Assembly: GCF_000515395.1 (NCBI RefSeq)
Contig: NZ_KI911782.1
Coordinates: forward strand, 907,090 to 971,089
Length of the DNA stretch: 64,000 bases
DNA from: Jiangella gansuensis DSM 44835
Lineage (GTDB): Bacteria; Actinomycetota; Actinomycetes; Jiangellales; Jiangellaceae
Direction: 5' to 3'
Shown: positions 33,801 to 42,373 of the stretch, in pieces
Layout of the letters: every line of letters starts with the position of its first letter
How positions within the stretch are numbered: the stretch's first letter is position 1
Notes under the pieces: generated by a model
The model's input: only the letters and a program-made list of their open reading frames with translations
The model's database searches: none
What the model was told of the DNA's origin: nothing
Program-made: the position numbers and the translations under genes

Positions 33801-36800
33801 TGCGATGCTACGTGTGCCACACGGTCACGCCGGGATCGCAGGCGACCATCACCGATCTCGACGGCGCGGCCTGCCTACGTCAAGGTTGCCCGGGCCGCCT
33901 GCACAGGCACGCACTGGCTGCCGACTATTACCGCGAGCTGTACGACAGCAGTCGGATCCGGCGGGTCGTTGCCCGCGAACACACGTCACTCCTGCCGGAC
34001 AAGGTGCGCCTGGAGCACGAGGAGGCGTTCAAGTCTGGCCGTGGCCCCAACGTCCCCAATGTGCTCGCCGCGACGCCGACGCTGGAGCTGGGCATCGACA
34101 TCGGCGACCTCTCCACGGTCATGCTCGGATCGCTGCCCCGCGAGGTGGCGTCGTACCAGCAACGGGTGGGGCGGGCCGGTCGCCTGACTGGGAACGCGCT
34201 CGTCCTCGGGTACGTACGCGGTCGAGGTCAGAACCTTCAGCGGCTCAACGAGCCCACGTCGTTGATCGACGGCGAAATCCGACCGCCGGCCACCTATCTG
34301 GACGCGATCGAGATCCTTCAGCGCCAGTACGTCGCCTTCCTGATCGACCAGCGAGTCCGCAGCGGTGTACCCGATCCGCCGTCCGGGCGCGGTGCCACCC
34401 GTCAGGTTCTCGCCTCCGGTTGGGACACCGGAACCTGGATCGGTGACCTGCTCTCCGACGCCCGCATCAAAGCCAATGAGTACACGTCCCGATTTCTGGG
34501 ACTCTTCGGGAACCTCGTCGCACCCGACACCGCCGCCACCTTGCGCGCGTGGGCCGGCGTTGAGCTCCCGGACAACGAGGTCAGCGGAGTGGAGCACATC
34601 TTTCAATCGGCGATCCGCTCGTACCAGCACGAGTTGGACGACCTGGGGCGACGGTCCGGCGCCTTGGCGGACTCGCTGCCCGAACTCATCCAGGCAGCTG
34701 AACGTGCCACCGCCACCGACGAGGACCAGCGCAACCGTCGTGCGGCCGAGGCCGAGCAACGCGCCCTCGACATGCGCCGGGCTGCCCTGCGTGGTCAATA
34801 CTGGATTAACGCACTGGAGGAACGCGGTGTCCTGCCGAACTACACGCTGCTCGACGACACCGTGCAACTCGATGTCTCACTGCGCTGGTACGACCATGAC
34901 ACCGGAGACTTCCACCACGAGCCGCAGACCTACCAGCGTGGTGCCTCGGTCGCTCTCACCGACTTCGCACCCGGCGCCACGTTCTACGCCCAGAGCGTCG
35001 CGATCGCGATCGACGCCGTCGACGTCGGCCCCGGCCTTGACATGGTGCGCGAGCGTTGGATCGTATGCGCGCGGTGCGGATGGTCCGTGGCCGAGCAGGC
35101 CACCGTAGGTCCGCCGTCACAGGCATGCCCCCGGTGTGGCGACGCCGCGGTTCGTGACGTGGGTCAGCGTCTCGACGTCATCCCCCTCGAACGAGTCTCA
35201 GCTGAGGTCTTCCGCGACGAGGCGCTGATATCCGATGGCAACGACGATCGCGTGCAGACCTCGTTCTCGGTTGTCCCCCTCGTCGACGTCGACCCAGCGC
35301 GGGTGTCGGGCGCGTGGCGCCTGGACGGGTATCCGTTCGGCGCCGAGTACGTCCGGGAGTGCCTGGTGCGCTGGGTCAATCTCGGACTGGCGCAGCGTTC
35401 CGGCTCCGAACGGGTGCTGGCGGGCAATGAGATCCGGGCGCCCCTGTTCCGGGTATGTCCAGCTTGTGGGGTGGTCCCGTCGGCGCAGCGCCGCGACGAG
35501 AACGAGGCACGTCACCGTGGCTGGTGTCCACACCGTCGGGACCTCGATATCGACTGGCAGACGGTTGCGCTTGGGCGCAGCCTCCGGACACAGGCCGTCC
35601 AGCTCCTCATCCCGCCGCACTTCACCCGAGACACCTTCGCCGGCGCCTCATTCCGGGCGGCTCTGCTGCTTGGTCTGCGGGAAGTCATCGGTGGCGCGCC
35701 AGACCATCTCGACGTGGTAGAGGCTCACGCCCCGGTCGATGGTCAGGACCGGATCGTGCTCGTTCTCCACGACACCGTGCCTGGCGGAACCGGGTACCTG
35801 GCTGACTTCGCCCGACCGAGCCGCGTGCACGACGTGCTGTCCGCGGCACTGGACGTGCTCTCCACCTGCTCGTGCCGCGAGGAACAGGTGCTGGCGTGCC
35901 ACCGCTGTCTGATGCCGTTCGCGCCACCACAGATGGTCGAGCACACGTCACGTGCCCGTGCCGAACAACTGCTCCGGGAGATCCTGGACTCCGGCCGGGA
36001 GAACGCCGGCGCCTCGGACGACTCGCCGTGGTCGGTCACCGAGATCTCGTCGCTGACCGACGTGGTGCTGGAATCGACGGAGAGCCACCTTGAACAACGG
36101 TTCCGCGCCACGCTGGTCGACGCACTCCGTGCGCGCGGCGCAGACATTCGTGAAGAGCCCCACGTAGATGGCACGGTCGTGCACATCGGCGTGCCCGGAG
36201 ACATGCGCCGCCAGTGGGCGCTGCGACCACAACCCCGATTGCACGGCACGCGGCCCGACTTCGTGTTGATGACAGAGGACACATCCGTCCCGGCCATGTA
36301 TATCTACACCGACGGACGGCGCTTCCACTCCCATCCTCGGGCGAACAATCTCGCCGACGACGCCGAGAAGCGCGCGATTCTGCGGCAAGCTGGGCATGTC
36401 GTGTGGGCGGTGACCACGGCCGATCTCGATGCCTTCGAGGCCCGTACCGAAGGCGCGGCTGTTCCACCGCCTACGTGGTTCACCGACCACGTCCGGACGA
36501 ACCTCGCCCGCCTGCGCGGTCGGGAACTCGTGTCGGCCGGATCGGTCGGCGACGATGTGATAACCGCCGATGCGGTGACTCAGATCTTGACATGGGTCGC
36601 GAATCCTGAGCCCGCTCGGTGGAGATCGCTGGCATCGATTCTGCCGCTAGCTTTCATGGATCAGAACCGGCGCGAATGGAACCTCGAACGGCTGCCGGGT
36701 GTAGTGCTCGCAGCGCTTGCCGGTGCACCCGCACCGCCGACCGATCCCGGCGGTCTCGCCGGCTGGTGGTGGCAAGACTCGACCTGCGTGATCGCGGCCG

Positions 36801-37336
36801 CCACACCGGCGCCACCTGCGCTAGACATCACGACAATCTTGGCCGTCGATGACACCAGCGCCGCGCTGGAAGCTGACGAGTCGGGCGCTGCTTGGCGTAC
36901 GTGGCTCGCGCTCTCCAATATCCTCGGCTTCGCCGCGCGGCCACCGCTGATCACCACCCAGTCACTCCTTGCCGGACCTGCGGTGTCACACCCGCCTCGC
37001 GCCGTCGACTACACGTTCACACCACCGGACGACACCGTCGCCGTCGTGTCCCCCGCCTGGCAGTCCTTGTTCGACACCGCCGTCGACGAGATCGAACTTC
37101 GCGTCCTGCGCGCCCTCGCAGAAGCCGGCGTCCCGCTACCGGAGCAAGGGCACGAGACCGGGACGGGCGTCACCATCGATATCGCCTGGCCGAATCACCG
37201 CGTGGCCGTCGTATTCTCACCGGTCCAGGGCCACGAACTGGCCGGCGAGGGGTGGACTGTCGCCGGTCTTTGGGACGATGACCTACCGGCTCGGGTGAAG
37301 ACGTTACTCGGCACAGATACCACAGGAGGCGGCTGA
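30869..37336 (+). CDS. giant DEAD-type helicase with DUF1998-like region and nuclease-like tail
   Basis: 2155 aa, starting at the GTG of a GTGA overlap. Helicase motifs: Walker A TGTGSGKTEAF (residues 104-114), DEFH (233-236), ATSATLG, and TPTLELGIDIGD with QQRVGRAGR (1097-1105). Several Cys pairs look like zinc sites: CRNCG, CPSCQ, CYVC, CARCG with CPRCG, and CPACG. The cluster CSCREEQVLACHRC near 1667-1680 is typical of DUF1998. Residues about 1750-1850 (RPDFVL, then YIYTDGRRFH and an EKRAILRQAGHVVWAV helix-strand) resemble a Vsr/DUF559-like nuclease fold. A further 300 residues end in a second similar-looking unit. It could combine DrmA and DrmB of DISARM in one chain, or be a DruE-like protein of Druantia. 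Confidence 0.83.
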   Translation: MTSLLPSLQAADLRRALTAYLSTTFALTDDDVRTALEAFLADPDNGIFRGPYVRLRLPFRPADGTWSVPLDWYPPEWTPYGHQARAFERLSSKYAAPLPTLVTTGTGSGKTEAFLYPVIDHALRTRSAGQRGIKALILYPMNALANDQAGRIATLLSEDPRLGGLTAGLYTGVGGSRTKVSKDGLITDRTIMRDEPPDILLTNYKMLDQLLLRSDDVALWDGAPESLTYLVLDEFHTYDGAQGTDVAMLLRRLGAALGIARDGAPLGDVTPVATSATLGTTAGDTRRAGDTAGTEAMREFAATVFGRSMDPDAVITEDRVTVDQWQEERRRADAAARSETGDRVSYRPRDLVDAATTATAIRQAGPDPIAAINALIALVVERANRDQTELTSREVRRIRESRALSEVVTDHPLTLALLEHAQRPVALSELASALFPSDTSVGRADGVAIVDAYLGLLSLIRADLLDGHEARRFLGVDVQLWIREVSRVDRLVSSTPRFRWGDDGMAGYDAGLYQPAIYCRNCGRSGWGSLRSVTGSNLDTDAKSARQATLTGNDRYRALIFAGGEAAAVDQSGGSVTVDGLYWLDLRSREVLAESPSDDDEELRHVPVLTDWDGRFRPRDEVCPSCQQKDSIRFLGTRSSTLASVSLNALFGSESLESAEKKTLLFTDSVQDAAYTAGFVQARSHTMSRRSVVRSALSSDPMPLPDVAADMMAAAGEDPHARYALIPPELADRKRFARYWTMEGDRREERAARHAVKARLDFDLALEFGLQSRTGRTLELTGSAVAEVDVGTSDRLRRAAAEALSKAREQHSFSPEFDELLGVGIDATLVSGWARGVLERMRVQGGVHHPWLDAYLRSDGNRWFLLGGRRRRDRDDGMPAFPRGRPSPAFPTTSAARESLDSVTGHASWYARWAVRQLGTTPRDGGVITGAFLARAAQEGWLTETATDSGARVYRIPPDLVVVHIPGDGALADGEHALRCYVCHTVTPGSQATITDLDGAACLRQGCPGRLHRHALAADYYRELYDSSRIRRVVAREHTSLLPDKVRLEHEEAFKSGRGPNVPNVLAATPTLELGIDIGDLSTVMLGSLPREVASYQQRVGRAGRLTGNALVLGYVRGRGQNLQRLNEPTSLIDGEIRPPATYLDAIEILQRQYVAFLIDQRVRSGVPDPPSGRGATRQVLASGWDTGTWIGDLLSDARIKANEYTSRFLGLFGNLVAPDTAATLRAWAGVELPDNEVSGVEHIFQSAIRSYQHELDDLGRRSGALADSLPELIQAAERATATDEDQRNRRAAEAEQRALDMRRAALRGQYWINALEERGVLPNYTLLDDTVQLDVSLRWYDHDTGDFHHEPQTYQRGASVALTDFAPGATFYAQSVAIAIDAVDVGPGLDMVRERWIVCARCGWSVAEQATVGPPSQACPRCGDAAVRDVGQRLDVIPLERVSAEVFRDEALISDGNDDRVQTSFSVVPLVDVDPARVSGAWRLDGYPFGAEYVRECLVRWVNLGLAQRSGSERVLAGNEIRAPLFRVCPACGVVPSAQRRDENEARHRGWCPHRRDLDIDWQTVALGRSLRTQAVQLLIPPHFTRDTFAGASFRAALLLGLREVIGGAPDHLDVVEAHAPVDGQDRIVLVLHDTVPGGTGYLADFARPSRVHDVLSAALDVLSTCSCREEQVLACHRCLMPFAPPQMVEHTSRARAEQLLREILDSGRENAGASDDSPWSVTEISSLTDVVLESTESHLEQRFRATLVDALRARGADIREEPHVDGTVVHIGVPGDMRRQWALRPQPRLHGTRPDFVLMTEDTSVPAMYIYTDGRRFHSHPRANNLADDAEKRAILRQAGHVVWAVTTADLDAFEARTEGAAVPPPTWFTDHVRTNLARLRGRELVSAGSVGDDVITADAVTQILTWVANPEPARWRSLASILPLAFMDQNRREWNLERLPGVVLAALAGAPAPPTDPGGLAGWWWQDSTCVIAAATPAPPALDITTILAVDDTSAALEADESGAAWRTWLALSNILGFAARPPLITTQSLLAGPAVSHPPRAVDYTFTPPDDTVAVVSPAWQSLFDTAVDEIELRVLRALAEAGVPLPEQGHETGTGVTIDIAWPNHRVAVVFSPVQGHELAGEGWTVAGLWDDDLPARVKTLLGTDTTGGG

Positions 37337-37340
37337 CGCG

Positions 37341-39569
37341 ATGGCCTCGGTCACCATGTCGAAACAGTTCACAAAGGACATCGATGTCGACGGGTCGTTG
37401 AAAAACCGGGCGTGGGACTTCGTCCGCAAGGTAATGAATGATCCCACCGCTCCGGGCCTGCACATCGAGCCGATCGCCGGTTCGCGTGATCCTCGTGTGC
37501 GCACCGGCCGGGTCAACGATGGCTACCGAGCCGTGATGTTCCTCGTCCGCGACGATCCCGAGCAGGCGTACGTCCTGGCGGCCATCAAACAGCACGACGA
37601 CGCCAACCGATACGCCGAGCGTGCGGTCTTGCGCACGAACCCCGTGAACGGTGTCCTGGAGGTACTCGAGGACATCGACGAGCAGGTGACCGGCACAGTA
37701 TCCGCGTCGACGCCGATCGCGCGTCAGGCTACCGAGCCGGTCGGACCGTTGGCGTCGTTCCAGGCAATGGAATTCGAGGAGATTGGGATCACTCCGCGCT
37801 TCGCCGCGGCGGCGATAGCGGCCGCCGACGAGGACGCGCTTCTCGATGCGCTCCATGGCGCACCGTCGTGGCAAGCGGACGTGTTGCTCTCCGTGGCTAC
37901 CGGTATTGCGATCGAGGACGCGCTCGAGAACGTCGGTGTGCAACGCCTCGACAAAGTTCCGCGATCAACAGACATCGATACCGCGCTCGCACAGCCAGGT
38001 TCACAGATGGACTTCGTCACCGTGCACAGCGACGATGCGCTCCGCGAGGTTCTCGAGGGCCCGTTCGAGGCATGGCGCACATTCCTACATCCCGAACAGC
38101 GACAGTACGCGGAGCGCCGAACCTATAACGGGGCATTCCGGCTTCGCGGAGGCGCGGGAACGGGCAAGACCGTCGTCGCCATCCACCGGGCCCGCGCGCT
38201 CGCCCGCCGCTCTGGCTCGCGCATCGTCCTAACGACGTATACGACCACCCTGGCGAAAAACCTCGCTCGCGACCTCGACGCACTCGACCCGTCGGTCCAG
38301 ACGGGCGGGCCAGTCGGATCGGACGGCGTTGTCGTCCGTGGCGTTGACAAGCTCGCCAGAGAAGTTCTCTATGCCGTGGACTCGCGCGTGTTTGAGAAGA
38401 TCGACTCGCCCCTGCTCAACGCCGGTCCGCGCGGTCTTAGCCCGCTTGGTGACGTCGATGACCGCAATCTCTGGCAGGACGTGATCGACCAGGCTGGCGT
38501 CGACCTTCCCCCGGAACTCGCGCGACCCGACTTCCTACGGTCGGAGTACCGAATGGTGATTCTCGGCCAGCAGATCGACTCTTCCGCGACCTATGCCCGG
38601 GCGCCGCGGCCGGGACGTGGCACGCGTCTTGGGCGCGCCCAGCGCCTCGCCGTGTGGTCGCTGGTCGAAACCTATCGCCGTCGGCTCGCGATGAAACGGC
38701 AGGCGAGCTTCCCCGAACTGGCCGCACTCGCCGCCATGGCACTCGACACCCACTTCGAGCTCACCGGGGAACGGCTGGCCGACCACGTCGTGATCGACGA
38801 GGCACAGGATCTGCACGCCGGCCATTGGCGGCTCCTCCGCGCGCTCGTGGCCGAGGAGTCGAACGACCTCTTCATCTGTGAGGATTCGCACCAACGGATC
38901 TATGGCGAGAAGGTGGTGCTGAGCAGATTTGGCATCGCGGTACGCGGTCGATCCCGCCGGCTCACCCTCAACTACCGGACCACGGCGCAGAATCTCTCCT
39001 TTGCCATCGGCCTGCTCGAGGGCCACGACGTCACCGACCTTGAAGGGGAACCGGAGACGATGGTCGGATACCGGTCCCTGATGAACGGTCCGGCGCCCAA
39101 CGTAGTCGCGTGCAGCAGCATGAGCGACGAACTCGACGAGGTCGCCGCCCGGGTGAAGGCGTGGCAGACAGACGATGCTCTGGAGCCGCACACAATTGGC
39201 GTACTGGCGCGAAGCGCGCGGACCCGGGACCTGATACAACGTGGCCTCACCGACCGGGGTGTGCCCGTACACGCTGTCGTCGGCGACGAATCGTGGACAG
39301 GTAAGGCGCCGAGCCTACTGACCATGCACCGCGCCAAGGGCCTGGAGTTCCGCAAGGTAATTCTGGTCGGTATCGACGAGAACCAGATTCCCTCCATCCG
39401 CGCGCTAAACGGCATGCCGCCGGACGAGCGCGACGACGTCGCCAACCGCGAGCGTTTCCTGCTCTACGTCGCAATGACGCGTGCCCGAGAGGAACTCGTT
39501 CTCACCTGGCATGGCAAACCCTCTGGATTCCTCGACCCTCTGCCTACGGACCGGGGGGAGAGCAGATGA
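37341..39569 (+). CDS. UvrD-type SF1 helicase with N-terminal RelE-like domain
   Basis: 742 aa, ATG with GGAGG about 11 bases upstream and 4 bases after the previous stop. Residues about 5-95 look like a RelE/ParE-superfamily fold: a helix WDFVRKVMND, then HIEPI, RTGRVNDGYRAVMFLVRD and AYVLAAIKQHDDANRYAER. SF1 motifs follow: Walker A GGAGTGKT (270-277), DEAQDLH (486-492), EDSHQRIYGEK, LNYRTT, TMHRAKGLEFRKVILVG and YVAMTRAREELVLTW. It is therefore likely an active 3'-5' helicase or translocase. It closes the operon in the place where DISARM normally has the phospholipase-D protein DrmC. Whether the RelE-like part cleaves RNA is unknown. Confidence 0.85.
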   Translation: MASVTMSKQFTKDIDVDGSLKNRAWDFVRKVMNDPTAPGLHIEPIAGSRDPRVRTGRVNDGYRAVMFLVRDDPEQAYVLAAIKQHDDANRYAERAVLRTNPVNGVLEVLEDIDEQVTGTVSASTPIARQATEPVGPLASFQAMEFEEIGITPRFAAAAIAAADEDALLDALHGAPSWQADVLLSVATGIAIEDALENVGVQRLDKVPRSTDIDTALAQPGSQMDFVTVHSDDALREVLEGPFEAWRTFLHPEQRQYAERRTYNGAFRLRGGAGTGKTVVAIHRARALARRSGSRIVLTTYTTTLAKNLARDLDALDPSVQTGGPVGSDGVVVRGVDKLAREVLYAVDSRVFEKIDSPLLNAGPRGLSPLGDVDDRNLWQDVIDQAGVDLPPELARPDFLRSEYRMVILGQQIDSSATYARAPRPGRGTRLGRAQRLAVWSLVETYRRRLAMKRQASFPELAALAAMALDTHFELTGERLADHVVIDEAQDLHAGHWRLLRALVAEESNDLFICEDSHQRIYGEKVVLSRFGIAVRGRSRRLTLNYRTTAQNLSFAIGLLEGHDVTDLEGEPETMVGYRSLMNGPAPNVVACSSMSDELDEVAARVKAWQTDDALEPHTIGVLARSARTRDLIQRGLTDRGVPVHAVVGDESWTGKAPSLLTMHRAKGLEFRKVILVGIDENQIPSIRALNGMPPDERDDVANRERFLLYVAMTRAREELVLTWHGKPSGFLDPLPTDRGESR

Positions 39570-39721
39570 AGGTGAGCCGAACGCGATCGACCAGAGGCCG
39601 AGCTGCTACATCGGTCAGGGTTCTGTCACGAGGGTAGGTGACGGCCGACTTGTAGCGCCGGAAGGAGGCTGTCTCTGTCGAAACCCCAGCTCAAGAGGAT
39701 TGCTGCGACGTCGGTCTCATG

Positions 39722-40513
39722 TCAGGGTTCGCGGAGGGCGGCGCGCTGGCGGAACAGTTGACTGACGACCTTCTCGGGGAGTTCGAGGCCGCCTGGTGTC
39801 GGTTCAACTGTTTCGTGCGGGTCGCCGTGGACTTCGCGGTGCAGGCGCTCCATGTCCTCGTCCAGCTTGGCGGCCGTCATCGCCGCTTCGTGGAGGCTGA
39901 CCAGGAGTTCGTCGGGGACCTGCTTGTCGTACTTGTAGTAGATCTTGTGCTCGAGCGTGGCCCAGAAGTCCATGGCCACGGTGCGGAACTGGACCTCGAC
40001 GCGGACCGGCGTCGGCCCGTCGGAGAGGAAGACCGGGATCTCGACGATGGCGTGCAGGCTGCGGTACCCGTTCGGCTTGGGGTTGCTGATGTAGTCCTTC
40101 ACCGTGACGACGGTGACGTCCTCTTGGCCGGTGAGCAGGTCGAACACGTGGTAGGCGTCGGAGACAAACGAGCAGGTGACGCGGACGCCGGCGATGTCGG
40201 TGATCTCTTCGCGGATCCGCTCGAAGGTCGGCTCGCAGCCCTTGCGCTGCATTTTCTCGAGCACACCCTCGGGCGACTTGAGCCGCGACGCCACGTGCTC
40301 GATGGGGTTGTAGACGTGGATGGCCCGGAACTCCTCCTGGAGGATCCGCACCTTCGTGGTGATCTCGTCCATGCCGAACTTGTACGACAGCATGAACCGC
40401 GAGAACTCGTCCCTGAGCTGGCGAAACTCCGCGAGGACCTCGGTCGCCTCACCCACGATGGTGGAGATTGAAGGGGAGTTGCTGGCGTCGGCCCGCGCGA
40501 GTTCTTCCACCAT
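39722..40513 (-). CDS. small alarmone synthetase (RelA/SpoT synthetase domain)
   Basis: 263 aa from ATG at 40513 (GTG at 40531 is an alternative). It makes (p)ppGpp from GTP or GDP and ATP. Synthetase motifs are intact: RILQEEF and NPIEHVASRLKSPEGVLEKM for ATP binding, ITDIAGVRVTCSFVSDAYHVFDLL, the G-loop DYISNPKPNGYRSLHAIVEIP, and EVQFRTVAMDFWATLEHKIYYKY. No hydrolase, TGS or ACT domain is present, so it is a RelQ/RelP-type small synthetase with an added C-terminal helix. The intact G-loop and ordinary length argue against a toxic variant. It marks the return from the island, divergent from the candidate toxin gene. Confidence 0.9.
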   Translation of the reverse strand: MVEELARADASNSPSISTIVGEATEVLAEFRQLRDEFSRFMLSYKFGMDEITTKVRILQEEFRAIHVYNPIEHVASRLKSPEGVLEKMQRKGCEPTFERIREEITDIAGVRVTCSFVSDAYHVFDLLTGQEDVTVVTVKDYISNPKPNGYRSLHAIVEIPVFLSDGPTPVRVEVQFRTVAMDFWATLEHKIYYKYDKQVPDELLVSLHEAAMTAAKLDEDMERLHREVHGDPHETVEPTPGGLELPEKVVSQLFRQRAALREP

Positions 40514-40632
40514 TCCGATGGTACGTGCCACTGTATCGGCCCGCCCGAGATGTGACCGGCTGCACTTGAGCACGAGCGGAGGCGGCCCGGCCTCCCGTAT
40601 CGTCGATCCCGCCTGTGCAGGGAGGAGTGGGC

Positions 40633-41760
40633 GTGGCGTTGGCGGGGTCGAGTAGCCAGGGTGAGCTGCGTGCTGCCATCGAGAGCCTGCTGCGTGCCTG
40701 CGTCGAGGTCGACCGGCAGGTCCAGCAGGTCGCCGACGAGTCACGCGAGCACGTACGCGACGTCGCGCGAGTCCTGGTGGGCGTCCGGATGCCACCGTGG
40801 GCCGGTCTGGCCGATGAGATCGCCGGCCTCGGCGGCGCGGTGAGCGCAGAACTGTCGCGGAACCTCGCCGACGCCCGGGCGCCGTTCGTCGCGGAGGTGC
40901 ACCAGTTGCTCGGGCTGCTCGCGCCGCTGCACGGCCTGGGCCCGGTGCCGGCGTTGACGGCGTCGGCAGCGGCCGCCGACCTGACCCACGCCTTCCCGGC
41001 CGGCTTCGCCCGCGACTACGTCGCCGACCTGTTGAGGTCCGTAGAACGCAGCGTGACTCTCGACGTGGACGCGGCCGGCCAGGTGCCAATCGTCTCCGAT
41101 GCCGCCGCCGACGACGTCAAGGTTGCGGTGGGTGCCAAGCTCCCGAACGATTTCCGGGAGGAATGCGTCCGGCTGTTGCGTGACAGCATCTGCCACACGG
41201 TGGAGCGCCACGGACCGCAGATCTCCGACCAGGCCCAGCTGGCCCGACTCCTGTGGGTCAAGGATCCCTCCGGTGACGAATCTTGGCAGATCACATCCGC
41301 GGGGCCGGTTGAGTCCACGCACTGGTGCGGTCCTGTCTCGGGTGGATTCACCTCTCCCGCGGCGCTGGCACGCCCGATCGAGGCTTTCCTGCGAGCTGCA
41401 CACGAGCAGGCAGATGGGATCGACGAATTCTTGAAGAGAAACACCAAGAAGAAGGCGAAGGTCATCGGCATCCACGTCAGCGCGCAGCTGGCGGGACTCC
41501 AGGCCGGCGATGCCAGCGGATACCTCGGGGCTGGAACTGGCACCAAGCAGACGCGCCAGGATTGGTTGCTGGCACGTGAGCATGGCTTGGCTGAAGGGCG
41601 GCCGACGGTGTTCGGGGTGCCATACGATCCGATCGCCACCGGCACCGACCCAGGAGCAACGCTCGTGTTCAGGAGGGACGGGAATCGATGGCAATTGATC
41701 ACTTGCTATCCGGTTGAGAAGCAAGGCCCGACCGACCGACGCCTGGAGGACCTCACGTGA
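40633..41760 (+). CDS. candidate polymorphic toxin, 375 aa
   Basis: The GTG at 40633 follows GGAGGAG by 5 bases, which decides the start over the GTG at 40615. Residues 1-120 are helical (ELRAAIESLLRACVEVDRQVQQVADESREHV), like the N-terminal part of some effector or contractile-export substrates. The middle contains DSICHTVERHGPQ and a Gly/Ser/Thr-rich WITSAGP-type region. The last 100 residues (VIGIHVSAQLAG, QDWLLAREHGL, then DGNRWQLITCYPVEK) resemble the small RNase-type domains that end polymorphic toxins, with a conserved-looking His, Arg and TxYP. No signal peptide is seen. The stop overlaps the start of a 180-aa gene that could encode the immunity protein. Confidence 0.55.
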   Translation: MALAGSSSQGELRAAIESLLRACVEVDRQVQQVADESREHVRDVARVLVGVRMPPWAGLADEIAGLGGAVSAELSRNLADARAPFVAEVHQLLGLLAPLHGLGPVPALTASAAAADLTHAFPAGFARDYVADLLRSVERSVTLDVDAAGQVPIVSDAAADDVKVAVGAKLPNDFREECVRLLRDSICHTVERHGPQISDQAQLARLLWVKDPSGDESWQITSAGPVESTHWCGPVSGGFTSPAALARPIEAFLRAAHEQADGIDEFLKRNTKKKAKVIGIHVSAQLAGLQAGDASGYLGAGTGTKQTRQDWLLAREHGLAEGRPTVFGVPYDPIATGTDPGATLVFRRDGNRWQLITCYPVEKQGPTDRRLEDLT

Positions 41761-42299
41761 CGCCCCTGAGCCATAACTTCAAGGCATTCTTCAGCGGCTT
41801 CAGCATGGCTGATCATGAGCCGGGGCTCTACGTCGAAGCTTGCGAAGACGTCCCGGAGATGCTCGATGATGATGACGACGGCGACTACCGAGCGTTCCGG
41901 GATGAGTTCGCCGCGCACATCCGGGATTCGTCCTTCCCGCCCGCGTCGCCCGCCGATTCGCAGTGGATGACGGATGAGTGGTTGCGCGGCGTCTGGTACG
42001 ACGCATTCGGGCCGGAGCCGCCGCCGGGCGACCCGTACCCCGTCCCGGCGGAACATTGGGGCCACCTGCGCCAGACCGACTACATGATCTACGCCGTGAA
42101 GGAGACCCCGGAGCGTTCCAGCCCGGGCGCCGCCGCCTGGTTGGAGCGCCGCGGCCTGACGAACGCCGAGGTTCGTGCCGGAATCCTGCGGCCGGCTGAG
42201 GAGTGCATCAATTTCCGACCGGCGCCGGAGGGGTGGTTGGAGCGGCTGCACGATCTCGTCGAGCGGGGTCTGCGGGAGGAACAGCCCGGCGAACGCTGA
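41757..42299 (+). CDS. hypothetical protein, possible immunity protein
   Basis: 180 aa, GTG start in a GTGA overlap with the candidate toxin gene, so the two are made together. The product is acidic with many aromatic residues (MLDDDDDGDYRAFRDEF, WMTDEWLRGVWYDAFGPEPPPGDPYP, EHWGHLRQTDYMIYAVKET), a composition common in immunity proteins. The C-terminal third (LERRGLTNAEVRAGILRPAEE) is helical. No family is recognised. The pairing is the main argument for the role. A perfect 12-bp hairpin follows at 42374. Confidence 0.6.
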   Translation: MTPLSHNFKAFFSGFSMADHEPGLYVEACEDVPEMLDDDDDGDYRAFRDEFAAHIRDSSFPPASPADSQWMTDEWLRGVWYDAFGPEPPPGDPYPVPAEHWGHLRQTDYMIYAVKETPERSSPGAAAWLERRGLTNAEVRAGILRPAEECINFRPAPEGWLERLHDLVERGLREEQPGER

Positions 42300-42373
42300 C
42301 CTGCGGATCGGCCGCGCAGCCAATCCGGGCGAGTAGCCGTACCGGCGCCGGGGACGTCGACCCGAGAAGAGGA

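Noticed and set aside
23307-39569. A DrmC-type phospholipase-D nuclease in the operon
   Set aside because: No HxKxxxxD pair was found in any of the four proteins, and there is no room for another gene between them.
39570-39721. Possible att site for the island, repeating the 3' end of tRNA-Ala
   Set aside because: The best similarity I could see is a short CCCCAGCTC-like stretch near 39685, which is too short and not an exact copy of the tRNA end.
39722-40513. Small alarmone synthetase as a toxic (toxSAS) defence protein
   Set aside because: The synthetase G-loop and EVQFRT motif are canonical, the length is that of housekeeping RelQ-type enzymes, and the neighbouring toxin-like gene is divergent and unrelated.
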